Shown here one piece after another: positions 42,816 to 52,390 of a stretch of DNA of 64,000 nt (position 1 is the first letter of the stretch; every line of letters starts with the position of its first letter). Origin of the DNA: Hyphomonas neptunium ATCC 15444 (GTDB taxonomy: Bacteria; Pseudomonadota; Alphaproteobacteria; Caulobacterales; Hyphomonadaceae). Position numbers and translations under genes: made by a program. The notes below the pieces were generated by a model. That model was not told the DNA's origin. It did no database searches and saw only the letters and a list, made by a program, of their open reading frames with translations. The stretch is from assembly GCF_000013025.1 (NCBI RefSeq), contig NC_008358.1, positions 1,178,001-1,242,000 on the forward strand, read 5' to 3'.

Positions 42816-43761
42816 CGTCGAACTTGTCGGCCTTCCGGTCGCCCAGCAACATCCGCTGCTCCAGCCGGCGGCGGAGCGCTGCGTAATAGCCTTCAAGAAA
42901 GGCCAGGTCGGTTTCCCCTGGCTGCCGGGTCCAGCCGATCTTTGACCGGATGCGGGCCGCCACCTGCTGTTTGATGTCCGGTGTGGACTGACGCAGCACA
43001 TCCTCCAGAACATGCAGCTCATGGATGCCATAGGCATCGGCCTGCGCCGTGGTGAAGTTGAAGCGGGAGGATGTTTCCTGATTGCCGGGCGCAGACGTGA
43101 TGTCATGCATCAGTTTGGTTTTGGGCGTGCGGATAACCCAGGTCCCCGCAATCAGGTCGCCCACGCGCATCTTGTCCTTGTTGAAGATCGGGAACAGCAG
43201 GAACACGCTGGACCAGAGAATGCCAAGCAGCGCCATCCAGCCGCTGGCTCCGTCTCCGCCCATCATGGCAAACTGGAAGGGCAGGCCGACCTCGATTTCG
43301 CGAATGAAATTGCGGGCGAGCACGGAATTGGCCGTCAACCGGCCGCCATCGCGCGCAGCAACCCGCAGACCCAGCGCGCGCTTGCCCGGTGTGGCGGCCC
43401 GCTGCCCGATCTCGAAGAAGATGTAATAGAAGTTGCGGACGAAAAAGAAGAAGACCAGCCAGAAGGCAAAGGCAATGTTGGCGCTTCCCTCACCGAAGCC
43501 GGACATCGCAAAGTTGAGGCCAAACAGTGTTGCAATGACAATGGCCCACTGAATGGCAATGTCGATGAGGAAGGCGCCCGCGCGCTCAGCCGCTGTCGCA
43601 AGCTTCAGCCGGATCGCTGCGCCCTCGGGTGTGATCAGGCGCCGGATGAGTTTTGACTGGCGTATCTCTTCTGCCATACGCGCGCGCCGCTGCGTCGCCG
43701 CCTCAAGGCTGACGGGCAGGCGTTTGGCTTTGGTGGGCAGGGGCGCGGCGGGTCTGGTCAT
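42808..43761 (-). CDS. RDD family membrane protein
   Basis: A 317-residue protein with an RDD domain: helices around ERAGAFLIDIAIQWAIVIATL, AFWLVFFFFVRNFYYIFFEI and a third near MALLGILWSSVFLL, plus the TPGKRALGLRV motif. A soluble C-terminal tail of about 100 residues follows. It is the last gene of a six-gene minus-strand operon and starts with a four-base overlap with the SpoIIM-like gene. RDD proteins are often transport or assembly accessories. The 3' end overlaps the convergent glycosyltransferase by 8 bases. Confidence 0.88.
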   Translation of the reverse strand: MTRPAAPLPTKAKRLPVSLEAATQRRARMAEEIRQSKLIRRLITPEGAAIRLKLATAAERAGAFLIDIAIQWAIVIATLFGLNFAMSGFGEGSANIAFAFWLVFFFFVRNFYYIFFEIGQRAATPGKRALGLRVAARDGGRLTANSVLARNFIREIEVGLPFQFAMMGGDGASGWMALLGILWSSVFLLFPIFNKDKMRVGDLIAGTWVIRTPKTKLMHDITSAPGNQETSSRFNFTTAQADAYGIHELHVLEDVLRQSTPDIKQQVAARIRSKIGWTRQPGETDLAFLEGYYAALRRRLEQRMLLGDRKADKFDVR

Positions 43762-44756
43762 ACGCTGCGTTCCTGCCGGGACATGTAAAAGTACACCATC
43801 CAGAGAACGCCGGTCGTGCCGGCAATCACGTAGCGGACCAGATCCGAATTGATCAACTGCCGGCCGAAGCCCTCAAGTATGGCGGCAATAATGAGCATGA
43901 TAATGCAGCCCATCGCGATGGTGGCCGCTTTCTGCCCGGCCGAGCGTGCCGAGGCGAGCCGTGTTTGTGCGCCCGGAAAGGCCACAGCGCCGCCAATGAT
44001 GAAACCCGCCGCGCCGGCCAGCACAATGGCGAATATCTCTGTGACACCATGGATCATCAGCCAGCCGGTAAACTCATAACCCAGCCCCTTGTCCCAGAAG
44101 ACGGCATACATCGAGCCGATCATCACCCCGTTATATACAAGCAGCCAGGCGGTCGGGATACCGAACGCAAAGCCGAGCGCAAACGCGAACAGCGCGATCT
44201 GGGCGTTGTTGTTGAACAGGAAGCTGGAAAAGGCCGTCAATTGCCCGTCGCCATGCCCATCCGTGTAGATCGTACTTCGCAGATACTCGACCGTGGCTTC
44301 CGGATTGCGCCCTTCAAAAAAGCTTTGTCCGTGGAAGGTCCAGTACCAGTCCATATCCTGCAGGCACAGAAAGAAGGCGAGGCCCCATCCGCCGAAGAAG
44401 AACAGGGCAGACAAAAGTGTTGGCCACACCGCCCCGCGCACGGCAGCGGGCCAGTCCTTGCGCAGGAAGGTCATCATCCGCTCGCCGATCGTCGTGCGGG
44501 CGCCATAAACAAAGAAATAGGCGCGCGTGCACAGGCTCTCGAGATACGCAATCACGTTCTGGTCGAGCGAGATCGAGCGGGCCACGGAGAGGGAAGAGAC
44601 GGCCTGCCGATAAAGCCGGGGCAGCGCCAGCATCTGCTCATCGCTCAGACTTTTCACGCCGCCATTTTCTGCCCGCGTCAGGATCAGGTCCAGCTTCTGC
44701 CAGTCGGCCTGGCGTTCCTCGCGGAAGCGGTAGGATTTGAGAAGGTCGCCGCTCAC
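43758..44756 (-). CDS. Stage II sporulation protein M-like membrane protein
   Basis: A 332-residue SpoIIM-domain (DUF95) protein. An N-terminal cytoplasmic helical part (YRFREERQADWQKLDLILTR) is followed by about six TM helices, with NNNAQIALFAFALGFAFGIP and GWLMIHGVTEIFAIVLAGAAG as the most typical segments. This organism does not sporulate as far as the window shows; in this operon type the protein accompanies MoxR/DUF58. It overlaps both neighbours by four bases. Confidence 0.87.
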   Translation of the reverse strand: MSGDLLKSYRFREERQADWQKLDLILTRAENGGVKSLSDEQMLALPRLYRQAVSSLSVARSISLDQNVIAYLESLCTRAYFFVYGARTTIGERMMTFLRKDWPAAVRGAVWPTLLSALFFFGGWGLAFFLCLQDMDWYWTFHGQSFFEGRNPEATVEYLRSTIYTDGHGDGQLTAFSSFLFNNNAQIALFAFALGFAFGIPTAWLLVYNGVMIGSMYAVFWDKGLGYEFTGWLMIHGVTEIFAIVLAGAAGFIIGGAVAFPGAQTRLASARSAGQKAATIAMGCIIMLIIAAILEGFGRQLINSDLVRYVIAGTTGVLWMVYFYMSRQERSV

Positions 44757-46062
44757 AGCATGTCCCTCTGTTTGATCTGAAGGTAACGGGAAACAAGCTC
44801 CGCGCCGAAATGTTCGGGCCGGCTCTCAATGATCTGGACCCCCATCCGTTGCAGCCGGCGGAACACCAGGTCGCGCTCGGACAGCAGCGTATCGGCGATC
44901 ACCGCGCGCGCCACGTCTTCGGCCTTCTCCGGCGGGGCATCGGCCATCGTACTCAGCGCTTCATCTTCGAAGGTTGCGAAGAGGACAAGGTGGCGGTCGG
45001 TCAACCGCTTTACATTTTCCAGCATCAGTTCGGCGGAGATCGTGTCGACAAAGTCGGAGAAGATGATCACCAGGCTGCGCCGCTCCAGCCGCCCGGCCAG
45101 ATTGGTCAGCGCCAGGGTGAAGTTTGCCTCCTCATCGGAATAGTCCATCTCCGCCACGGTGGCTTGCGCTTTGGGGAAGCTGCTCGTTCCAGTGAGGAAG
45201 CCGCTGGTGACACCAGGCTTTGAGGCAAAGCCGTAGAACATCGTCCGGTCGCCCGCGCGCAGCGAGACATAGGCCAGCAGCAGTCCGGCCGTCACCGCGC
45301 GGTCAATCTTGGCCACCCCGCACAGCGGCTCGCTCATCAGGCGCCCGGTGTCGAAAGCGAAGACGATATTATGATTGCGCTCGGTCTTGAATTCCTTGGC
45401 CAGCAGATGGCGGTGGCGGGCAGAATGTTTCCAGTCAATCGCGCGCCGGTCCATACCGGCGGTAAATTCGCGCAGCGCGTCAAACTCGCTGCCATCGCCG
45501 CGCTCGATCTGTGTCTTGATGCCGAATTCAGCGTCGCGCGAGAACAGCCGGATGGCTTCGTCCCGCACCCAGCGGACATTGGGCGTGACCGGTACGTCCA
45601 CGCCAATCTCCTGCACATGCCGCTTCTGCACCAGCCCCATCGGCCCGCGCCAGCGGCTCCACAGGCGCACGATGCGCGCCATGCCGCGCCGCGCAGGCGC
45701 CACCCTCAGTTCGTAATGCCGCTCCCGCGCTTCCCATCCGCGCAACCCCTGCGGCTCTGGCTGGGGAATGAATTCATTGGTTTCCAGCTGTATCTCTATC
45801 CGCGCAGGCAGGGGGCCCTTCGCAAAGCGCAGGCGGATCGGCAGTGGATCGTCCTCACCCACATAAAGCAGAGGCGGTATATCCACCTCCGGCTCATACG
45901 CCCGGATCTGAGCGCCCATCAGCCCGTCCATCAACACAATGCCGCACACGCCCGCGATCCATCCCGCCGAGAGCACCCAGAGCTGCGGCGCAAACAGAGC
46001 AATGGCGATGAGCAACGGCATGCCCATCAGCATAAGGAAGATCGCGCGGGGCGTCGGTGAAA

Positions 46063-46066
<4 letters not shown>
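44753..46066 (-). CDS. DUF58 (vWA-like) protein
   Basis: A 437-residue protein with two N-terminal TM helices ([20 protein letters not shown] and the adjacent [18 protein letters not shown]) and a DUF58 core [20 protein letters not shown] von Willebrand A-like section follows, from [18 protein letters not shown]58 proteins are the usual partners of MoxR ATPases; the pair is thought to act as a chaperone for metal loading or envelope complex assembly. It overlaps moxR and the SpoIIM-like gene by four bases each. Confidence 0.9.
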
Positions 46067-47005
<939 letters not shown>

Positions 47006-47019
<14 letters not shown>

Positions 47020-48226
47020 GCATCGTTCTCCTGATGATTGCCTTGCGCCAATGGTAGAGGTCGCGTGCCTTGTGCACGAGATCGTCCCGGTTGGCGGCTT
47101 GCCCCTTGAGGGCGGTTTCGAGTTCCGAGAAGGATTTTCCGCCGCTTTCGGCAGGTCCCATCCGGTCAAACATTTCCGTCAGCTGACTATCCGGCAGCGT
47201 TCGCGGCAAGCCGAGCGCCCGCGCCAGACGGCGGCGGATCAGGCTCGCATAGCCCGGCGCCATCCGCATCTCACGGCGCGCCATGGTCACCAGGCCGGCT
47301 GAGTTGTCGGCCAGTGCCTGTTTGCCAAGCGCAATGGCGCGCGTCTCCCGGGCTGGCGGGCCAAACCGGATGAGCGCGGCCCAGCCCAGCAACAGCGCGC
47401 TCGCCAGCGCCACCAGCGTCGCCCCGATATAGGGAACGCTGAACAGCATCTTGAGCAGGTTTTCCGAGCGTTCAAAACCATGCAGCGTCGCGTCCATCAG
47501 GATCGGTTCGGCGTCCGACGTGCGCAAATAGTTGACCAGCCGCGTGGCAAAGATGGCGTTCTCCAGCCGGGCCAGGCCGAATGTGTTGATCATGTCCGGA
47601 TCGCTGAGGATATAGATCCCCCGGCCGGGATCATAGGACACCAGCGCGCCTTGTTCGTTCCCGATGACGGTTTCAAGAATGTCGGACCGGATCAGCTGCA
47701 GACGCACATCCGGCTTTACGGCGCCGGGCTCGAAATCACCCTCCAGCTCCAGGGAAACACTGACGCGTGCCACTTCCGCGTCCGGATAAACCTCCCGCAA
47801 GCGGTCGTTCAGGTTGCGCGCATCAAGGAACCGCGTGTCGATCTGCCGTGTCCGGTTCAGCGCATCGGGGCTGCCATACCATTTGGGCAGGACAACGAGC
47901 GCGGGTAGCTGGAAGCTTGTTTCCTCCAGAATATCGAGATTGCCATAGGCTGGCAGGGTGAGGATCATCAGTCCCCAATCCCGCGTCTCAAGGCTGCGCT
48001 CCAGCCGGGAGACGCTGACGGGATAACCCTGCGCCTCCATCAGGCGCACAAAGCCGTTATATCCCAGCGCAGATGTGGAGTAGGGATGATCGCCCGCCTG
48101 ATCGCGCTGGCGCAGCTCGGGCGCCCAGCCCGCCAGCACCATCACGCCGCCAAACGAGATCACGGCGATTGCCACCATGATGGCCACCGCGCGGGCCGAA
48201 AAGGGGGAGTCGCTTGCCCCACTCAT
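47006..48226 (-). CDS. DUF4350 domain membrane protein
   Basis: A 406-residue protein with one TM helix near the start ([22 protein letters not shown]), a periplasmic DUF4350 region ([25 protein letters not shown]) and a second helix ([19 protein letters not shown]). A cytoplasmic helical tail follows. DUF4350 often neighbours MoxR and DUF58 genes. It overlaps the DUF4129 gene by four bases. No enzymatic motif is visible. Confidence 0.82.
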
Positions 48227-49038
48227 GCCCAGCCCTCCCCGAAGGCGAAGTCTTCATAGCTGCGCCGCGCGCTCTGCCAGCCGTCAGCATCGACATCCCG
48301 CCCGCCGAAGAAGCTGCTCTCAACGATCTGAATGATAGGCCTCAGCGCCCGCCGGGCGCGGTCAGGCAGGCTGCCAAGCCCGGCAATCTCCCGCGCGGTC
48401 AGCGAGGTGGGCACGCCGCCATCCAGCCGCTCCTGAACGTCTTCAATAGACCGGAACAGCAGCAGGTGAACCGCCTCTGCAAACCGCCCCTCCCGTGCCA
48501 GCGCGTCGGCTTCCTCCAGCAGGGAGCGGGCACGGTCCGCGTCGGGCCGGATGTCGGTCAACACATCATCTGTGGGCTTATCCTTGGGTTTGCGCGAGAA
48601 ACCGAGGCGCATCCGGATGGCTTCGCCGAACAGGAAATAAACGAGGCCTGCCACGACGAGCACCACGCCAGCCCAGAAAATGATCTTGAAGACGGGCGCT
48701 AGCGATTCAATGAACCGGGCAAACGCCTGCAACCAGTCTGGCGGTTCTGTCGGTTCTATTTCAATGTCTTCCTGCTCCGGACGGGTCAGTTGCAGGTCAT
48801 TGTCTCGCAGATAAGCCTCATGCGCCTCTTCCACGAGGCCAGTGTCGGTCTCCAGCCCGCCCCCGGAGAAGGTCTCGTCAAACTCGGCATCGTCGTAGAA
48901 TTCAGGCGCGGGATCGTAGGTGTAGTCAGGTTCCGGCGCCTCAAATGGCGGGGTGTTCTGCGCATGCGCCAGCGCTCCCACACACAGGAAGGCACATGCG
49001 GCCAGTGCAACTGCGCTGGACCTGACGAGTGGCGCCAC
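48223..49038 (-). CDS. DUF4129 domain membrane protein
   Basis: A 271-residue protein and first gene of the operon. A signal peptide (LVRSSAVALAACAFLCVGAL) is followed by an acidic, Tyr-rich periplasmic stretch, one TM helix (IIFWAGVVLVVAGLVYFLFG) and a cytoplasmic DUF4129 domain (GRFAEAVHLLLFRSIEDVQE, TSLTAREIAGLGSLP). It starts at ATG 49038 with a purine-rich site upstream. Probably an assembly partner of the MoxR system. Confidence 0.83.
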   Translation of the reverse strand: MAPLVRSSAVALAACAFLCVGALAHAQNTPPFEAPEPDYTYDPAPEFYDDAEFDETFSGGGLETDTGLVEEAHEAYLRDNDLQLTRPEQEDIEIEPTEPPDWLQAFARFIESLAPVFKIIFWAGVVLVVAGLVYFLFGEAIRMRLGFSRKPKDKPTDDVLTDIRPDADRARSLLEEADALAREGRFAEAVHLLLFRSIEDVQERLDGGVPTSLTAREIAGLGSLPDRARRALRPIIQIVESSFFGGRDVDADGWQSARRSYEDFAFGEGWA

Positions 49039-49202
49039 TCAACAACCCTCCTGCCGACATGCCCCGGATGTCGTTTCGGCAACTATTTCAGAGCTTACCG
49101 GTGGCTTCAATGTCTCTTTCCATCCCAGTTGGTTCAACGGGCCTATCCGGCAAGGCTGGCCGTTTCCGGGCAGAGAGAAGGCGGTTTGCAGCCAGCGCGC
49201 CA

Positions 49203-49219
49203 GCCCCCGATCCGGGGGC
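49203..49219 (-). terminator. Hairpin after the GMC oxidoreductase
   Basis: GCCCCCG and CGGGGGC form a perfect 7-bp stem with a 3-base loop, 7 bases beyond the minus-strand GMC oxidoreductase stop. No U-tract follows. Confidence 0.45.
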
Positions 49220-49225
49220 ATGCGG

Positions 49226-50785
49226 TTATATCCCGCGTGACGCACCCGAACCGGTGACATGCGCGCAGGCCCGCGCCGTCAATGCCATGATGGTAAGCGT
49301 CGGGTTCTGGATGCCCTGAGAGGGCAGCGCCGCGCCATCGGTGACGTAAAGCCCCGGCATGGCCCAGCATTCATTGTGCGGCGTCAGAACCGATGTCGTC
49401 GCGTCCGTGCCCAGCCGCGCGCCGCCGCATTCATGGACGGATGTTCCAGGGCGCGCCGGCCCCTCCGGTCGCACCAGAACTTTTGCCCCGAGCGCTGCAA
49501 ACAGGTCATCCAGCGCGCGTGACATGGAGGCGGCCAGCGTCCGGTCCGCGTCGCTCCACTGCATCTCGATGCGCAGGGCAGGCGCGCCCCATTTGTCGGT
49601 CTTGTCGCTTGAAAGGGATACGCGGTTTTCGGCGGTCGGGGCAGATTCGCCAAAAGCCACCGCCGTGATCCACGCGCCGGCCGGGTTTACCGTCGGATAA
49701 AGCTGAATGCCCATCCCGCGGGTGTGAGCATCGCCGCCATCGCGCAAATCAAACCGTGGCAGGTACACACAGCGTCCGGCTTCGGCCTGCGCCGATGCGG
49801 GCAGGGCGGCGCGGATACCTTCAGCCTTCACCATCACATGGTCGGTCAGATAGCGCCCCAAGGCGGGCAACTGGTCTCCCAGAGGCCCAGACGCTGTACT
49901 GGAATTGAGCAGGATGCGGGTCGATTCCAGCGCCGATGCGCACAGGAACACCACAGGCGCCTCGGCGGTCTCCCGCTCGCCCGTGATCGGGTCCAGCCAT
50001 TCGGCGCCGCGTGCCCGCCCGTCAGGGCCGGCCAGAATGCGTTGCACCAGCGCGTTCGTGCGCAAAGTCAGGCGCCCGGTCGCTTTCGCCATCCCGGCAA
50101 AATCCACAGGTGGCGCGTACCGGCTCAGCATCGTGGACGCCTGCGGCCATTCGGCGTGAATGGTTTCCAGCAGCACCGATTCCGACGCATTCGGCGAAAT
50201 CGGCCGGGCCACCACGCTGTCAGGTATGTAGTCGATACCCTCCTGCGCGCCTGTCAGGTCAAGACGGCGCTCGACCTGCTCATACCAGGGCTCCAACTCA
50301 TCAATGCCGAATGGCCAGGGGCTCGGCGCGCCGTCTTTCGGGCCAATGTCTGTCGCCCCGAAACGGTAATACTGGCGGCCATGTCCCGGCACCACCATGC
50401 GGCCGCCGACCCCATGTGAGCGTATCCAGGTAAACGGCTTGTCGGCGGGCGTCTCGTAGGGGTGATCGCGGTCATCCACAAAAATGCCGGGCTTCTGGAC
50501 CCAGGCGAAGCATTCGGTCTGCACCGGCTGGCGGATGCGCCCGACGCCGCGCAGCACTTTCGTCCCCGCATTGATCAGCCGCGGATGCAGAACATTCGCC
50601 AGGCGCGGGTCCGAGACGGCACCGATGGCGGCCGATACGGTTTTGCTGAGGGGCTTTTTCCAGAACGGATAGCTGCTGCCCGCGTCCAGCAGAAGGACCG
50701 ACATTCCGCGTTCGCACAACAGCGCTGCCGCGAGCCCGCCCGAGGCCCCGGCGCCCACCACGATCGCGTCATGCTGCCTGGTCAT
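49226..50785 (-). CDS. GMC family FAD-dependent oxidoreductase
   Basis: A 519-residue flavoprotein of the glucose-methanol-choline type. It opens with the dinucleotide motif AIVVGAGASGGLAAALLCE; FAD/substrate segments include GHGRQYYRFGATD and the C-terminal HECGGARLGTD, NECWAMPGLYVTDGAALPS and NPTLTIMALTAR. It would oxidise an alcohol or polyol. ATG 50785 is preferred over 50821 because GAGGGCGG lies just upstream. It is divergent from the aldo/keto reductase gene, with about 100 bases between them. Confidence 0.93.
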   Translation of the reverse strand: MTRQHDAIVVGAGASGGLAAALLCERGMSVLLLDAGSSYPFWKKPLSKTVSAAIGAVSDPRLANVLHPRLINAGTKVLRGVGRIRQPVQTECFAWVQKPGIFVDDRDHPYETPADKPFTWIRSHGVGGRMVVPGHGRQYYRFGATDIGPKDGAPSPWPFGIDELEPWYEQVERRLDLTGAQEGIDYIPDSVVARPISPNASESVLLETIHAEWPQASTMLSRYAPPVDFAGMAKATGRLTLRTNALVQRILAGPDGRARGAEWLDPITGERETAEAPVVFLCASALESTRILLNSSTASGPLGDQLPALGRYLTDHVMVKAEGIRAALPASAQAEAGRCVYLPRFDLRDGGDAHTRGMGIQLYPTVNPAGAWITAVAFGESAPTAENRVSLSSDKTDKWGAPALRIEMQWSDADRTLAASMSRALDDLFAALGAKVLVRPEGPARPGTSVHECGGARLGTDATTSVLTPHNECWAMPGLYVTDGAALPSQGIQNPTLTIMALTARACAHVTGSGASRGI

Positions 50786-50890
50786 ATATGTACCGCCCTC
50801 TTTGCGGTTACAGCTTTGCACGATTTATGCATGTTGGATGCCTGGGAGGGATCGTGAACGGCGATTACCCCCAATAATTGACAGATCGGT

Positions 50891-51862
50891 ATGGTAAAGA
50901 ACACGCAGCTCCCCTCAGATGCCGTTACGCGGCTGTTGTCCAAATCATCCGGCCCGCTGGGTTTTGGAACCGGCCTCCTGCATTCCGTCAAGGACAAAGC
51001 GTCTGCGGTTCGCGTCCTGCGCCAGGCGCAGGATGAAGGGGTGACATATTTTGATACGGCCCGGCTATATGGCGAAGGGCGCTGCGAGGGCATGCTGGGA
51101 GAGGCGTTTTCCCACATGCGCGATGAGGTGATCCTTGCCACCAAGGTCGGCATTTTGCCGTCAGCGCGAGATCTGGCGACGCGCGTGAAAGCCAAGGCCG
51201 CCGCGACCCTGCGGCGTCTTCCCATGCTCCGGCCCCTGATCCCCGAGCCACCGGTTCAATATCCCCAATTTGGCGTCTTTGATCCTGCCCGGATGCAGGA
51301 GAGCTTCGAAACCAGCCTGAAACAGCTCCGCACCGATCATGTCGACCTGCTCCTCCTGCATGAGTGTACGCTCGAAGATGTGCAGCGCACGGAAGTCCTG
51401 GAGTTTCTCGATCAGATGGTCCGCCAGGGCAAAGCGCGCGCTTACGGCGTTGCCCCGCGCGCCGAAGATATGCTCTCCATTGCAGCCAGCTGCGCGCCCT
51501 ATGGCGATGTGGCCCAGTTTGACGCCGCGCTGCGGAGCGCTTTCCCACCCGCGGGCGCTGACACGCCCCCCCTCATCGCGACCCATTCCTGCCTGGGGCA
51601 AAGGTTTCGGGATCGGGTCGTGCAACTGAAAACAGATGACCAGTTGAGGGACAGCTGGTCCTCGGCGCTCGGCCGGGAAGCGGGTGATCCCGCCACCATC
51701 GCCCAGGCATTTCTCGCACACGCCATTCAGCAGAACCCTGGCGGCATCGTCCTCTTCTCGACCACGCAGCCAGACCGCCTGCGGACCAATCTGGACGCCC
51801 AGGCCCTGCTCAACTCTCCGGAGACGTCTGCAGCGCTCGCCCAGCTGATGGCGGCGGAATGA
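50891..51862 (+). CDS. Aldo/keto reductase family protein
   Basis: A 323-residue NAD(P)H-dependent AKR barrel. The active-site set is visible: Asp and Tyr in YFDTARLYGEG, Lys in VILATKVGI and His in LLLHECTLED. The C-terminal part has GGIVLFSTTQPDRLRTNLDA, the cofactor phosphate segment. It reduces a carbonyl compound or sugar. The start at 50891 is divergent from the GMC oxidoreductase, suggesting related alcohol/carbonyl chemistry. Confidence 0.9.
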   Translation: MVKNTQLPSDAVTRLLSKSSGPLGFGTGLLHSVKDKASAVRVLRQAQDEGVTYFDTARLYGEGRCEGMLGEAFSHMRDEVILATKVGILPSARDLATRVKAKAAATLRRLPMLRPLIPEPPVQYPQFGVFDPARMQESFETSLKQLRTDHVDLLLLHECTLEDVQRTEVLEFLDQMVRQGKARAYGVAPRAEDMLSIAASCAPYGDVAQFDAALRSAFPPAGADTPPLIATHSCLGQRFRDRVVQLKTDDQLRDSWSSALGREAGDPATIAQAFLAHAIQQNPGGIVLFSTTQPDRLRTNLDAQALLNSPETSAALAQLMAAE

Positions 51863-51922
51863 TTGGACAAGCGCCCCGCAATACATATCTAAGGCCCTCG
51901 AAACCGATCAGAGGGTGCCCGA

Positions 51923-52390
51923 ATGGACAAGGCTGAAGCCTATCGCCAGCTCAAGGAAGAAATCGACAGCGTCGTCGCCGGGGAGACCTCCGACACGGCG
52001 CGCTACGCCTCGGCGGCCTGCCTGCTGGCCCAGGCCTTCAAGCCGCGCTTCTTCTGGACCGGGTTCTATCTGGTGGACCCCCTGAAACCGCAGGAGCTTG
52101 TCGTCGGCCCGTACCAGGGCACCCTCGGCTGCCTGCGTATTCCGTTCGGCAAGGGGGTCTGCGGCCATGTTGCGGCGACCCAGGCACCGGTCATCGTCCC
52201 CGATGTCCATGAGTTCCCCGGCCACATCGCCTGCGACTCTGCTTCAAATTCCGAAATCGTCCTGCCGGTATTCCGCGCAGATGGCAGCCTTGCCGCCGTA
52301 CTGGACGTGGACTCGACGCAGTTCGATGCCTTCGACGCGGTTGACCAGGCGGGGCTCACCGCCATCTGCGAGAGCTTACTGACCGTCTGA
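51923..52390 (+). CDS. msrC: Free methionine-(R)-sulfoxide reductase (GAF domain)
   Basis: A 155-residue GAF-fold enzyme that reduces free methionine-(R)-sulfoxide with thioredoxin. Three Cys residues needed for catalysis are present at positions 70, 80 and 104, with the 10- and 24-residue spacing of the E. coli enzyme (84, 94, 118). Other landmarks are FFWTGFYLVDP, GKGVCGHVAATQ and NSEIVLPVF. The 3' end overlaps the convergent carboxylesterase by 15 bases. Confidence 0.93.
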   Translation: MDKAEAYRQLKEEIDSVVAGETSDTARYASAACLLAQAFKPRFFWTGFYLVDPLKPQELVVGPYQGTLGCLRIPFGKGVCGHVAATQAPVIVPDVHEFPGHIACDSASNSEIVLPVFRADGSLAAVLDVDSTQFDAFDAVDQAGLTAICESLLTV